Of a stretch of 64,000 nt of DNA, positions 38,015-47,779 are shown piece after piece. Numbering within the stretch: the stretch's first letter is position 1; each line of letters starts with the position of its first letter. Source of the DNA: an uncultured Thiothrix sp. (GTDB taxonomy: Bacteria > Pseudomonadota > Gammaproteobacteria > Poriferisulfidales > GCA-002705445). A program made the translations under genes and the position numbers. The notes under the pieces are model-generated. The model saw only the letters and a program-made list of their open reading frames with translations. It ran no database searches and was not told the origin of the DNA. The stretch is from assembly GCA_902624655.1 (NCBI GenBank), contig CACNYJ010000001.1, positions 124,001-188,000 on the forward strand, written 5' to 3'.

Positions 38015-38407
38015 TTGAAATTAGGAATATTAATCAATGAAGGACCATACCAACATCAAGCATCAGATACAGCTCTTCAATATGTTAAAGCTGCTTTAAA
38101 AAAAGGTCACGAAATATATAGAGTGTTTTTCTACAATGATGGTGTCAATAATGCAACAAGATTAGCGACGCCACCTCAAGACGATAGAAATATTACGAAA
38201 GAATGGGCCTCCTTAGCTAAGGACCACGGTATTGATTTAGTAGTCTGTGTTGCGGCAGCCCAAAGAAGAGGAATCCTTGATAAAGGTGAGGCCGAAAGAA
38301 ATGGCAAAGACTCAGATAACATTGAGGATGGTTTCAGGATATCAGGGCTCGGACAGTTGGTTGAGGCCGGAATTCAAGCAGATAGATTAATTACTTTTGG
38401 AGATTAA
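38015..38407 (+). CDS. dsrE: Sulfur relay protein DsrE
   Basis: Catalytic subunit of the DsrE2F2H2 sulfur-transfer hexamer, which passes sulfane sulfur to DsrC. The sulfur-carrying cysteine lies in DLVVCVAAAQRRGI, as in Allochromatium DsrE. It begins at TTG with GAGGAG upstream. The 130-residue length is normal. dsrEFH marks sulfur-oxidising, not sulfate-reducing, dsr clusters. Confidence 0.95.
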   Translation: MKLGILINEGPYQHQASDTALQYVKAALKKGHEIYRVFFYNDGVNNATRLATPPQDDRNITKEWASLAKDHGIDLVVCVAAAQRRGILDKGEAERNGKDSDNIEDGFRISGLGQLVEAGIQADRLITFGD

Positions 38408-38411
38408 ATAA

Positions 38412-38828
38412 GTGAGTGAAGACGGAGTTGTAAAAAAGTTTATGTACGTAAATAGAAAAAGCCCATACGGGACAATCTATGCACTCGAATCTTTAGAAGT
38501 TGTTTTAATAACCGCGGCATTTGATCAAGACGTAAGCTTAACATTTACTGATGACGGAGTTTACCAACTAATGAAAGGCCAGCAAACAGAAGGTATAGGT
38601 ATGAAGAATTTCTCTTCTACATATTCAGCACTGGGAGATTACGAGATTAATAAAATATTTATTGATAAAGAATCTTTGGAAGAAAGAGGCCTATCATTAT
38701 CCGATTTACAGGAACTTGTTTGGGAAGATGAAGACGAAGATTATGCTGAAAAAAGTTCGATAAACTTAGTATCAAGAGCAGAGTTATCAGAAATAATGAA
38801 CAATCAAGATGTTGTCCTGAGTTTTTAG
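38412..38828 (+). CDS. dsrF: Sulfur relay protein DsrF
   Basis: TusC-like subunit of DsrEFH: KKFMYVNRKSPYGTIYALESLEVVL is the family N-terminus, and EERGLSLSDLQE appears near the end. It has no conserved cysteine in the DsrE position, as expected for DsrF. GTG start, 4 bases after dsrE. The C-terminus is rather acidic (WEDEDEDYAEK). Confidence 0.93.
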   Translation: MSEDGVVKKFMYVNRKSPYGTIYALESLEVVLITAAFDQDVSLTFTDDGVYQLMKGQQTEGIGMKNFSSTYSALGDYEINKIFIDKESLEERGLSLSDLQELVWEDEDEDYAEKSSINLVSRAELSEIMNNQDVVLSF

Positions 38829-38837
38829 AGAAAAAAT

Positions 38838-39146
38838 ATGAATATGCTGCATACAATTAATAAGTCGCCTTTTGAAAACTCTACAATGTCTTCATGCATT
38901 GCAATGTGTTCTCAAGATAGCAGTATTTTATTTATTGAAGACGGCGTGATATCGGTCATGAAGTCTACAAAATTTTCAGAGTTAATCGAAAATGCTTTAA
39001 AAGAATTTAAAATGTATGTCCTTAAACCTGATTTAGAGGCAAGAGGCTTATCTTTAAATAATGTGATAGAGGGTGTCGAGATAGTTGGATACGACGAATT
39101 CGTTGATCTAACTACTGAACATAAAACTGTTCAATCTTGGCTATAA
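38838..39146 (+). CDS. dsrH: Sulfur relay protein DsrH
   Basis: TusB-like third subunit of DsrEFH (102 residues). MLHTINKSPFENSTMSSCIA contains the conserved cysteine, and ILFIEDGVISVM is the family core. The relation to DsrF is visible in the shared phrase ARGLSLNNVIEGV. Confidence 0.93.
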   Translation: MNMLHTINKSPFENSTMSSCIAMCSQDSSILFIEDGVISVMKSTKFSELIENALKEFKMYVLKPDLEARGLSLNNVIEGVEIVGYDEFVDLTTEHKTVQSWL

Positions 39147-39172
39147 GTTTTTTTTAATAACCGGAGGTTAAT

Positions 39173-39505
39173 GTGTCGTTAGAAGTAAATGGTAAACAAT
39201 ACGAAGTCGACGAAGAAGGGTATCTTGCAAATTTAAATGACTGGGATACTGATGTCGCAAATAAAATGGCTGAAATAGATGGTGCTCCTTTAGAAGAAAA
39301 CCATTGGGAAGTAATTAACTTTCTTCGTGAGTATTACGAGGAATACCAAATTGCTCCAGCTGTTAGAGTATTAACAAAACAAATCGGTAAGAAACTGGGT
39401 AAAGACAAAGGTAATAGTAAATATCTTTATGAATTATTTCCATATGGACCTGCTAAACAAGCTTGTAAATATGCGGGATTGCCTAAGCCAACTGGTTGCG
39501 TATAA
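39173..39505 (+). CDS. dsrC: Sulfur carrier protein DsrC
   Basis: Central sulfur carrier and substrate of DsrAB. Both redox cysteines of the flexible C-terminal arm are present in QACKYAGLPKPTGCV (the second is next to last), unlike the paralogue at 33281. The 110-residue length is normal. The GTG start has a strong GGAGGT site upstream, suggesting high output, as expected for a stoichiometric carrier. Confidence 0.97.
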   Translation: MSLEVNGKQYEVDEEGYLANLNDWDTDVANKMAEIDGAPLEENHWEVINFLREYYEEYQIAPAVRVLTKQIGKKLGKDKGNSKYLYELFPYGPAKQACKYAGLPKPTGCV

Positions 39506-39521
39506 ATTAGAAGTGTAGGAT

Positions 39522-40262
39522 ATGCAGATATCAATGTTAAGTTTTTCAATTGCTGCATTATTTTATATAGCTTTTTTTATTTTGGCATATGGTCTTGTAG
39601 CAAAAATTCTACAATACAAAAATACGCCTGCGCCCCTTAAAATTCCGACGATGCCTGCTCCTACGACGCAGGCGGGTGTTGTTTTTAGAATGTCTAAAGA
39701 GGTAGTTTTTTTTGAGAGTCTTTTTAAGTCAAGTAAAATCACCTGGTTATTTGGATGGCTTTTTCATTTTGGCTTATTCTTAGACATGTTGAGACACCTG
39801 AGATATTTTATTGATCCCGTTTGGTTTTGGGTTGTAATTATTCAGCCTTTTGGAAAATATGGCTCAATATTAATGTTAGTTGGATTGGTTGGACTACTTG
39901 CGAGGAGAATAGTTGTAGATAGAGTTCGATATATTTCAGCTCCGTCAGACCACTTAATTTTAGTTTTGCTTTTATGTATAACAACCACAGGCATGGCAAT
40001 GAGTTTTTATCTTGGTGCTGATGTTATAAGTGTTAAATCTTTTTTTGTAGGATTATTAACTTTTAATATACAGAATATTCCAGCTGACCTTGTGCTGATT
40101 TCTCATTTAGTGATGGTTGCTTTTTTAATGATAATTTTCCCATACAGTAAATTATTACATGCACCTGGGTTATTTTTTAGTCCATCGAGAAATCAGGTTG
40201 ATAATGCTCGTGAGAAAAGACATCTTGCAAAATGGGCACAAGAACTAGAGAAAACAAATTAA
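39522..40262 (+). CDS. dsrM: DsrM, cytochrome b subunit of the DsrMKJOP membrane complex
   Basis: Integral membrane subunit (246 residues, about five helices) that binds haem b, with candidate histidine ligands in LFHFGLFLDMLRHLR and ISHLVMVAFL. It passes electrons between the quinone pool or periplasmic haems and DsrK. It follows dsrC after 16 bases. Confidence 0.93.
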   Translation: MQISMLSFSIAALFYIAFFILAYGLVAKILQYKNTPAPLKIPTMPAPTTQAGVVFRMSKEVVFFESLFKSSKITWLFGWLFHFGLFLDMLRHLRYFIDPVWFWVVIIQPFGKYGSILMLVGLVGLLARRIVVDRVRYISAPSDHLILVLLLCITTTGMAMSFYLGADVISVKSFFVGLLTFNIQNIPADLVLISHLVMVAFLMIIFPYSKLLHAPGLFFSPSRNQVDNAREKRHLAKWAQELEKTN

Positions 40263-40274
40263 TAGATAGAAGAT

Positions 40275-41822
40275 ATGGCAGATAGTAAATTTGATACACC
40301 ACAACTTAGAGAATATCCAATTATCCCTAAATTAAAAAAAGGGGTGATGTCTCATAGTAAGCCATTTATAGCAAAAGAGCCACATCAAGAGCCTCTTGGA
40401 TTTCCTGGAGAACTCGTTGATGATTGGGAAAATGTAGCAATAAAAAAAATGGCTGACCTACAAGGTAAATATAGATCTCTGCAAGTTTATTTGGATTCTT
40501 GCGTCAAGTGTGGAGCTTGTACAGACAAGTGTCATTATTATGTTGGAACAACTGATCCAAAAAATATGCCTGTAGCAAGACAAGATTTATATAGAAAGGT
40601 TTATAGAAGATACTTTACTTTTGCTGGAAAATATTTTCCAAAATTAGTCGGCGCAACAGATCTTACAAAAGAAGTTTTAGATGATTGGTATTCTTATTTT
40701 CATCAATGCTCACAATGTAGAAGATGTTCTGTCTATTGTCCGTATGGTATTGATACAGCTGAAATTTCAATGGCTGCAAGAGAAGTAATGGACACAATCG
40801 GCGTTGGTCAAAAATATTGTAATGAAATTATTAGTAAAGTTCACAAAATAGGAAATAACTTGGGACTTCCAGGACCTGCATTAGAGGATACGCTTGAGGG
40901 TTTAGAGGAAGATGTAGAAGATGAAACTGGTGTAGCTGTAAAATATCCTCTTGACGTAAAAGGCGCAGAAGTTCTTCTTGTTACTCCATCCGCAGATTTT
41001 TTTGCTGAACCACATGTTGACGGTTTAATTGGATATGGAAAAGTTTTTCATGAAGCTGGAATATCTTGGACAGTAAGTTCTCATGCAAGTGAGGCGGCAA
41101 ACTTTGGTATGTTCATTGGTAGTTACGATAACATGAGAAAACTTGCAGTAAGAATTAGAGAAGCTGCCTTAGAACTCGGCGTAAAAAGAATAGTATTCGG
41201 AGAATGTGGCCACGCATGGAGAGTTGCATATAGCTTTTTAAATACACTTGCGGGTCCGTGGGATTTTCTAGATCCTAAATATCCTGTGCCACAGCATATT
41301 TGCGAAGTAACATATAATTTAATACAAGAAAATAAACTCAGATTTGATAAGTCATTAAATGACGATATGGTATTAACTTACCACGACTCTTGCAATGTTG
41401 CCCGAGCATCAAGAATGGGTGATAGTGCCGGCGGACAGTTTTTAATCCCTAGAGAAATTATAAAAGCAACCTGTAATAATTTTTATGATATGTCCTCAGA
41501 TACTATTAAAGAAGGGACGTTTTGTTGTGGGGGAGGCGGTGGTCTTTTAACAGACGATTTGATGGAATTGAGAGTAAAGGGAGCCCTCCCAAGAATGGAA
41601 GCTTTAAGAAGAGTTGTTGAAGAAAAAGGAGTGACACATATGGCGGCGATTTGCGCAATTTGTAAGAGCCAATTTTCAAAGGTTTTCCCTTACTATGACT
41701 TTACCATGGATCAAATTGTAAGTGTGCATCAGTTAGTGAGTAACGCGATTATTCTTACAGGCCAGAATGATGAAAATGACGAAGGAGACCACCCACAAGA
41801 GGATATAGATGAAGCAGCTTAG
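40275..41822 (+). CDS. dsrK: DsrK, iron-sulfur catalytic subunit of DsrMKJOP
   Basis: HdrD-like cytoplasmic subunit (515 residues) that acts on DsrC trisulfide or disulfide. Two [4Fe-4S] motifs occur in DSCVKCGACTDKCHYY and CSQCRRCSVYCPYG. The C-terminal CCG cluster domain has CHDSCNVARAS-like (here YHDSCNVARAS) and CCGGGGGLLTDD, with AICAICKSQFSKVFP after it. Confidence 0.95.
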   Translation: MADSKFDTPQLREYPIIPKLKKGVMSHSKPFIAKEPHQEPLGFPGELVDDWENVAIKKMADLQGKYRSLQVYLDSCVKCGACTDKCHYYVGTTDPKNMPVARQDLYRKVYRRYFTFAGKYFPKLVGATDLTKEVLDDWYSYFHQCSQCRRCSVYCPYGIDTAEISMAAREVMDTIGVGQKYCNEIISKVHKIGNNLGLPGPALEDTLEGLEEDVEDETGVAVKYPLDVKGAEVLLVTPSADFFAEPHVDGLIGYGKVFHEAGISWTVSSHASEAANFGMFIGSYDNMRKLAVRIREAALELGVKRIVFGECGHAWRVAYSFLNTLAGPWDFLDPKYPVPQHICEVTYNLIQENKLRFDKSLNDDMVLTYHDSCNVARASRMGDSAGGQFLIPREIIKATCNNFYDMSSDTIKEGTFCCGGGGGLLTDDLMELRVKGALPRMEALRRVVEEKGVTHMAAICAICKSQFSKVFPYYDFTMDQIVSVHQLVSNAIILTGQNDENDEGDHPQEDIDEAA

Positions 41823-41854
41823 TGCTTTATAATTTATGGGACAAGGAGAGAATT

Positions 41855-43822
41855 ATGGCAACAAATAAAGATGTAGTTGAAAAGAAGCTTACCTTCAGGA
41901 AATTCCAGGATGGGGTACATACCTATGAAAATCTAGGTAATAAAATTTTTCAACAAGACAAATCTCATAAATGCCCTACATACGTCCATAGAACTCCACC
42001 ATGCCAAGGAAGTTGCCCTTCTGGAGAAGATATTCGTGGTTGGCTTGATATTGTGCGTGGAGTCGAGAAACCACCAGCTGATATAAAAATGCAAGAGTAT
42101 GCTTTTAGAAGGTCAACTACTGCAAATCCATTTCCATCAATGATGGGCAGAGTTTGTCCTGCACCATGTCAAGATGGCTGTAATAGAAATAATGTTGAAG
42201 ATTTTGTTGGTATCAACGCTGTTGAACAATATATAGGTGATCAAGCCATCGCTGAAGGATTTACTTTCTCATGTACTGAAGAAATGAGTGGAAAAACAGT
42301 AGCAATTATCGGAGGTGGCCCTGCTGGAATGTCAGCTGCATATCAATTAAGAAAGCTTGGGCATGCTAGTGTAATTTTTGATTCTCATGACAAGCTGGGT
42401 GGAATGATGAGATACGGTATTCCTAGTTATAGAACACCTGATGCTTATTTAGACCCTGAAATTGATCGAATTCTTGCAATGGGTAATATCGAAGTTAAAT
42501 TGAATACAAGTGTTGGAAAAGACGTATCAGCAGAAAGTTTAGAAAAAGATTACGATGCAGTCTTATGGGCTATAGGATGCTGGACAGGTAGAGCATTACC
42601 AGTTCCAAATAGTGATGCGCCAAACTGTATCTCTGCAATTAAATATCTTGAAGCATTTGCACAAAAAAGACTTCATGTAACAGCAAAGAAAGTAGTTTGT
42701 GTAGGTGGTGGAGACACCTCGATTGACGTCGTTTGTTCGTCAAGAAGAATGGGAACCCTTAAAGAGGAGTTACCAAATGATATAAAACCAGAAAATATTC
42801 TAAAAGAAAACTCTACCCAAGATGAAAAGCTATCGTCTGAAAGAATACATAATGATGTAACATTAACAACATTATTTAAGAAGTCCGAAATGACAGCTGC
42901 TGAACACGAAGTTCACGATGCAATGCGCGAAGGGGTTCAAATCCTAGATGAAGTTATGCCACTTGAAGTTTTAGTTGATGAAAAAACAGGAAATGCGTAT
43001 GCACTTAAAATGGCAAAATGCACAATGAAAGAAGGTAGGCCGGAAAAAATTGAAGGAACAGAGTTTGAAATAGAAGCTGACTTAATTGTTGCTGCTATCG
43101 GTCAAGGTGGTGTTTTAGATGGTCTCGAAGAATTTAATAACGGAAAGAATCTTATAGACGCTGATCGTAATTATTCTGTACCAGGAAAGCCTGGACACTT
43201 TGTTGCTGGTGATATTATTAGACCCCATCTTCTTACAACAGCAATTGGTCAAGGTTCAATTGTGGCTGAGACTATAGATCAGTATCTCGCTCAAGTTGAC
43301 TTAAAAGAATTGAAAAAACGTCCTAAAGTTGATGTTCATCATTTCAATTTAATTGAGAAACTTAAAGAGTCAGGACTAAAACCAGCTGAGTACGAATCTG
43401 GATCACACTGGGGAAGTGATAGTAAAGAATTCTCAGTTCATAATTATGAAGATAGGTCGGCACAAGAAATAATTAATACGGATAAGATGTTTCTTGGGCA
43501 TTTCCCATATACACCAAGAAATATTAGATCAGATGTAGGACCAGAAGCAGAAAATATTCTTGGTAATTTTGATGAAAGATTAAAATGCTACACAGAAGAG
43601 CAAGCAATTGAAGAAGCCGGAAGATGTATGAGTTGTGGTATGTGTTTTGAATGTGACAATTGTGTAATTTATTGTCCACAAGACGCGGTATTTAGAGTGA
43701 AGAAGGATAAAAGTACCACTGGAAGGTATGTAGACACTGATTATAAAAAATGTATTGGATGTCATATATGTTCTGATGTTTGTCCAACAGGCTACATCGA
43801 CATGGCTCTTGGTGATCATTAA
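41855..43822 (+). CDS. dsrL: DsrL, NAD(P)H-dependent oxidoreductase of sulfur oxidation
   Basis: GltD-like flavoprotein (655 residues) that links DsrAB to NAD(P). It has an N-terminal cluster domain (CQGSCPSGEDIRGW, GRVCPAPCQDGCNRN), an FAD loop (VAIIGGGPAGMSAAYQL), an NAD(P) loop (VVCVGGGDTSIDVV) and C-terminal ferredoxin motifs (CMSCGMCFECDNC, CIGCHICSDVCPTG). I start at the ATG at 41855 with AAGGAGAG upstream; an earlier ATG at 41822 would add 11 unlike residues. The C-terminal ferredoxin domain is the form found in oxidising organisms. Confidence 0.94.
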   Translation: MATNKDVVEKKLTFRKFQDGVHTYENLGNKIFQQDKSHKCPTYVHRTPPCQGSCPSGEDIRGWLDIVRGVEKPPADIKMQEYAFRRSTTANPFPSMMGRVCPAPCQDGCNRNNVEDFVGINAVEQYIGDQAIAEGFTFSCTEEMSGKTVAIIGGGPAGMSAAYQLRKLGHASVIFDSHDKLGGMMRYGIPSYRTPDAYLDPEIDRILAMGNIEVKLNTSVGKDVSAESLEKDYDAVLWAIGCWTGRALPVPNSDAPNCISAIKYLEAFAQKRLHVTAKKVVCVGGGDTSIDVVCSSRRMGTLKEELPNDIKPENILKENSTQDEKLSSERIHNDVTLTTLFKKSEMTAAEHEVHDAMREGVQILDEVMPLEVLVDEKTGNAYALKMAKCTMKEGRPEKIEGTEFEIEADLIVAAIGQGGVLDGLEEFNNGKNLIDADRNYSVPGKPGHFVAGDIIRPHLLTTAIGQGSIVAETIDQYLAQVDLKELKKRPKVDVHHFNLIEKLKESGLKPAEYESGSHWGSDSKEFSVHNYEDRSAQEIINTDKMFLGHFPYTPRNIRSDVGPEAENILGNFDERLKCYTEEQAIEEAGRCMSCGMCFECDNCVIYCPQDAVFRVKKDKSTTGRYVDTDYKKCIGCHICSDVCPTGYIDMALGDH

Positions 43823-43877
43823 TTTAGGTAATTATTAAACATGTAGTCATTATCTGAATTATGAGGAGAGATTCAGT

Positions 43878-44285
43878 ATGTATAAGATTTTATCTATAAA
43901 GATTTCGCTAGCCCTTTTTTTGGTTCTCTTCAGTGGTTCATCAATTACTCACGAAAATATAAAACATAACATAGACGCTTCCTCTGGTGATAAATGTGTT
44001 GAACCAACGGATGTTATGCGTGCTCAACACCACATATTTATAAATCACCAAAGCCATGAAACTGTGGTAAATGGAATTCGAACAAAAAAGTATAGTTTAA
44101 ATAATTGTATTAATTGTCATATTAAACCACTTGCAGATGGATCATATCCAAGTGTAAAAACCGAGGAACATTTTTGTTCAGCCTGTCACATTGCAGCAGC
44201 TGTAAAAGTTGAATGTTTTGATTGTCATGCTTCTAAACCTTATAAAAAAGTTGCAAAAAAAAATATTGAGGATTCTTCTAAATAA
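43878..44285 (+). CDS. dsrJ: DsrJ, periplasmic trihaem cytochrome c
   Basis: A 135-residue protein with a signal or anchor helix (about 6-23) and exactly three CxxCH haem sites: CINCH, CSACH and CFDCH. It is the periplasmic electron carrier of DsrMKJOP. ATGAGGAGAG stands before the ATG. It abuts dsrO with no gap. Confidence 0.94.
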   Translation: MYKILSIKISLALFLVLFSGSSITHENIKHNIDASSGDKCVEPTDVMRAQHHIFINHQSHETVVNGIRTKKYSLNNCINCHIKPLADGSYPSVKTEEHFCSACHIAAAVKVECFDCHASKPYKKVAKKNIEDSSK

Positions 44286-45029
44286 ATGAAAAAATATAAA
44301 ATAAAATTAGATAGAAGAAATTTTCTTAAGTCCAGCGGCATGTTAGGCATGTCATCTTTAGCGCCAGGGGTTTTTTTTCAAGAACTTGCGCAAGCAAGAC
44401 CATTGAATGAACCAGCATCGTCAAAAAATCGATGGGGCTTATTAATTGACGCGAACCAATGTTCTGAAGATTGTAATGCATGTGTTACTGCTTGTAATGA
44501 GGAACATGGGATAGAAGATTTTGGAAGACCTACAACGGATACTCAATATATTAGAAAGTTAAATTTAACACATGAAGATTCAGGAGAATCTTTAACAATA
44601 CCAATGATGTGTCAGCATTGCGAAAATCCTCCATGTGTTGATGTATGCCCAACTGGAGCGTCATTCATTCGCGCGGATGGCATTGTTCTAGTAAATAAAC
44701 ATACATGTATTGGCTGTAGATATTGCATGATGTCGTGCCCATACAAAGCAAGATCTTTCATTCATGAAAATCTTGAAAATCAAGTTCCACATACACCAAG
44801 AGGAAAAGGTTGTGTTGAAAGCTGTAATTTGTGCGTGCATAAAGTAGACAAAGGAGAGAATACCACTGCTTGTGCAGAAGCATGCAATAAAGATGGTCAC
44901 CAAGCCATTCTATTTGGTGATCTGAACGACCCTGAAAGTGAAATTTCAAAAAAACTAAATAAATACAAAACAACTGAAGTAAGAAGTGACTTGGGTTTAA
45001 ATACGGCTGTTCGTTACAGAGGAATATAA
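44286..45029 (+). CDS. dsrO: DsrO, periplasmic iron-sulfur subunit
   Basis: A 247-residue ferredoxin-like protein with several [4Fe-4S] motifs (CSEDCNACVTACNEEHG, CQHCENPPCVDVCPTG, CIGCRYCMMSCPYKA). Its N-terminus KLDRRNFLKSSGMLGMSSLA is a twin-arginine signal, so it is folded before export. It pairs with DsrJ and DsrP. Confidence 0.94.
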   Translation: MKKYKIKLDRRNFLKSSGMLGMSSLAPGVFFQELAQARPLNEPASSKNRWGLLIDANQCSEDCNACVTACNEEHGIEDFGRPTTDTQYIRKLNLTHEDSGESLTIPMMCQHCENPPCVDVCPTGASFIRADGIVLVNKHTCIGCRYCMMSCPYKARSFIHENLENQVPHTPRGKGCVESCNLCVHKVDKGENTTACAEACNKDGHQAILFGDLNDPESEISKKLNKYKTTEVRSDLGLNTAVRYRGI

Positions 45030-45031
45030 AA

Positions 45032-46396
45032 GTGAGAGATAAAACAGACTACATAATAATTGAGTTTTCAAAAGCTATATTTATTTATGGTCTTGTTGCT
45101 GTGTCATTTATTGGATTAGGTTTTTACTCATTTGTGACACTTGAACATGAAGGACATTGGTTAACGGGAATGAACAACCAAATTGTTTGGGGCTTACCAC
45201 ATGTATTTGCAATTTTTTTAATCATCGCGGCATCAGGTGTTTTAAACATTGCTTCAATTTCTTCTGTTTTTAATATAAAAATATATAAACCTCTTGGGAG
45301 GCTTTCTGCACTTTTGGCGATAAGTTTGTTAACCGGAGGATTAATAGTTTTAGTACTTGATCTTGGCAGGCCAGATCGTCTCATTGTGGCAATGACCACT
45401 TTTAATTTTAAATCAATTTTTGCATGGAACGTATTTTTGTATAGTGGCTTTATGGCCGTTGTAGCTTTGTATTTATGGATGATGTTTGAGGCAAGATACA
45501 ATAAGTTTGTTGGTAAAGTTGGAACCTTCGCTTTTGCCTGGCGAGTCACACTAACTACTGGTACAGGTTCAATTTTTGCATTCTTGGTTGCAAAAGAGGC
45601 ATACAATGGTGCTCTTTTGGCGCCATTATTTATAGCTTTATCACTGCTTGTTGGAACTGCATTTTTTTATAAAATATTATTTTGGATGGATAGAGGACTT
45701 GGGATTCCTCTAGGATCTGAAATAATAAAAAGATTTAGAAAATTATTAATATATTTTATATTCACAGTTTTCTACATCACAATACTTTCACATCTAACTA
45801 ATCTGTATGTAACAAAGAATCATGGTTACGAATTCTTTTTATTATTTTCTGGAAATATTTATACTTTTTTATTTTGGGGTTGCCAAATGATAATAGGCAC
45901 GCTTTTCCCATTATTAATTTTATACAATAAGAAATTATCAAAATCTGCTTCAGGTTTGCTTTATGCCTCTATTCTGGTTTTGTTTGGTGGATTTTCCATG
46001 CTATATGTAATTATAATTTCTGGACAGGCGTTTCCGCTTGATTTATTTCCAGGCTATATTGAAAGAAGTTCCTTTTTTGACGGAGTGGAAGCAACTTATG
46101 TTCCAAGTATTTATGAATTCATGTTGGGCTTGGGTGGGGTTGGTATTGCTGCAGCGATTTATTTATTTGCGATCATGGTTTTAGACTTTACGCCTAGAAG
46201 CCTTGATAATGCCGCAACTGCTATGGCAAATGTACCTGAACCGGTTACAGAAGAAAAGCTTGAGGAAGAAAAGGAATCTCAAAAAGAAGTTGTTGGTGAA
46301 AAATCGAGCATTCCCCCTGATCAAAAAACAACTGAAGAATTAGAAACAGATGAAAAAAATAAATCTGCAGACGAAGGAAAGCCAGCAGAGGAATAA
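45032..46396 (+). CDS. dsrP: DsrP, NrfD-like membrane subunit
   Basis: Integral membrane quinone-interacting subunit with about ten helices over residues 10-395. The GTG start follows dsrO by two bases. The last 55 or so residues are a polar, Glu- and Lys-rich, low-complexity tail (from VPEPVTEEKLEEEKES to the end) that I do not expect in most DsrP proteins; it would lie outside the membrane. Total length is 454. Confidence 0.92.
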   Translation: MRDKTDYIIIEFSKAIFIYGLVAVSFIGLGFYSFVTLEHEGHWLTGMNNQIVWGLPHVFAIFLIIAASGVLNIASISSVFNIKIYKPLGRLSALLAISLLTGGLIVLVLDLGRPDRLIVAMTTFNFKSIFAWNVFLYSGFMAVVALYLWMMFEARYNKFVGKVGTFAFAWRVTLTTGTGSIFAFLVAKEAYNGALLAPLFIALSLLVGTAFFYKILFWMDRGLGIPLGSEIIKRFRKLLIYFIFTVFYITILSHLTNLYVTKNHGYEFFLLFSGNIYTFLFWGCQMIIGTLFPLLILYNKKLSKSASGLLYASILVLFGGFSMLYVIIISGQAFPLDLFPGYIERSSFFDGVEATYVPSIYEFMLGLGGVGIAAAIYLFAIMVLDFTPRSLDNAATAMANVPEPVTEEKLEEEKESQKEVVGEKSSIPPDQKTTEELETDEKNKSADEGKPAEE

Positions 46397-46402
46397 TTTA
46401 TT

Positions 46403-47779
46403 TTGAATAGTTTTTTTATATCTGCCGCCCACAAATCTTCTGGAAAAACAATTTTCTCAATTGGATTTTCAAGAATGTTGTCAAACCTAAATTATAATCT
46501 GCAGTCTTTTAAAAAAGGGCCCGACTATATTGATATGAGCTGGTTATCACTTGCCTCTAAATCTAATTGTTATAATCTTGATTTTAATACCCAAACAAAT
46601 TCAGAAATAAAAAATTTCTTTAATTTAAAAAAATTAGATTTCAATATAATTGAGGGCAACAAAGGCTTATTCGATGGTGTAAATGAAAGTGGTCAAGACG
46701 ATAATTCAGCTTTATCAGTTTTATTAGAGATACCCGTATTATTAATTGTAGACACGGAAGGTATTACACGTGGTATTGCACCACTTCTTCAAGGATATTT
46801 AAATTTTAATAAAAAATGTAATATTCAGGGAGTCGTTTTAAATAAAGTAAAAACCGATCGCCATGAAGATAAACTGGTAAATGCTGTAAATAATTATACG
46901 GATATAAAAGTTCTAGGTTCGATTCGAAAGAGTAAAGAATTACTTATATCAGAGAGACATCTAGGGTTAGTTCCAGCAAACGAGAAAAAATATGCAGAAA
47001 AGAAAATCAACACCGTGTCAAAAATCATATCTAAATCTATTGATATAAAAAGTTTTAAAAAAATCGGCTTAAATATTACAAATAAAACAAAAAAAACTGT
47101 TAAGAAAAAAAATTTAATTAATAATTTATCAGGCAGTAAAATAAAAATTGGTATTTTTTACGATCAGTCTTTTGGATTTTATTATAAAGATGACTTAGAG
47201 AGGTTTAAAGAATATGGCGCAGATTTAGTTTTTATAAATTCTTTTAAGGATAAAAATCTGCCCAATGTCGATGGGCTCTTCATTGGAGGGGGTTTTCCTG
47301 AAATTTATGCTGAAAAAATAGAAAAAAATAAGACTCTAATTCAAGATGTCAAAAATTTTATAAACTCTGGTCTTCCAGTTTACGCAGAGTGCGGCGGCCT
47401 TATGTATTTAACAAGAAGTATAAAGTTTAAAAATAAAAGCTTTAAAATGGTTGGCATATTGCCTGGAAGAACAACGATGTCCGAAAAGCCAATTGGTAGA
47501 GGATACGTAAAAATTGAAACCTCTGCAAAGCATCCATGGGGGTTGAAAAAGGGCCTTCAAGTAAACGCACATGAATTTCATCACGCCGATTTAACTTTTA
47601 GTAATAAAGAAAAAATACAGTTTGCTTATAAAATAAAAAGAGGATATGGAATTAATGGTAATGCAGATGGTTTTATATATAAAAAGCTTCTAGCAAATTT
47701 TTCTCATTTAAGACACACAACCAAAATGCCGTGGATAAAATATTTTATTAACTATGTTAAAGAGAGCAAAAATGATTAA
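46403..47779 (+). CDS. dsrN: DsrN, cobyrinate a,c-diamide synthase-like glutamine amidotransferase
   Basis: A CbiA/CobB-type enzyme (458 residues) that likely amidates sirohaem for DsrAB. The N-terminal ATPase domain has AAHKSSGKTIFSIG and KKGPDYIDMSW. The C-terminal glutaminase domain has LPVYAECGGLMYLTR with the nucleophilic cysteine and a final HLRHTTKMPW. It starts at TTG. Position in the dsr operon, not in a cobalamin cluster, supports dsrN. Confidence 0.92.
   Translation: MNSFFISAAHKSSGKTIFSIGFSRMLSNLNYNLQSFKKGPDYIDMSWLSLASKSNCYNLDFNTQTNSEIKNFFNLKKLDFNIIEGNKGLFDGVNESGQDDNSALSVLLEIPVLLIVDTEGITRGIAPLLQGYLNFNKKCNIQGVVLNKVKTDRHEDKLVNAVNNYTDIKVLGSIRKSKELLISERHLGLVPANEKKYAEKKINTVSKIISKSIDIKSFKKIGLNITNKTKKTVKKKNLINNLSGSKIKIGIFYDQSFGFYYKDDLERFKEYGADLVFINSFKDKNLPNVDGLFIGGGFPEIYAEKIEKNKTLIQDVKNFINSGLPVYAECGGLMYLTRSIKFKNKSFKMVGILPGRTTMSEKPIGRGYVKIETSAKHPWGLKKGLQVNAHEFHHADLTFSNKEKIQFAYKIKRGYGINGNADGFIYKKLLANFSHLRHTTKMPWIKYFINYVKESKND

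Noticed and set aside
45124-45606. 160-codon minus-strand open frame inside dsrP
   Set aside because: Antisense to a well-supported membrane protein gene; its Lys/Ala/Thr-rich composition mirrors the complementary hydrophobic codons and it has no start signal.
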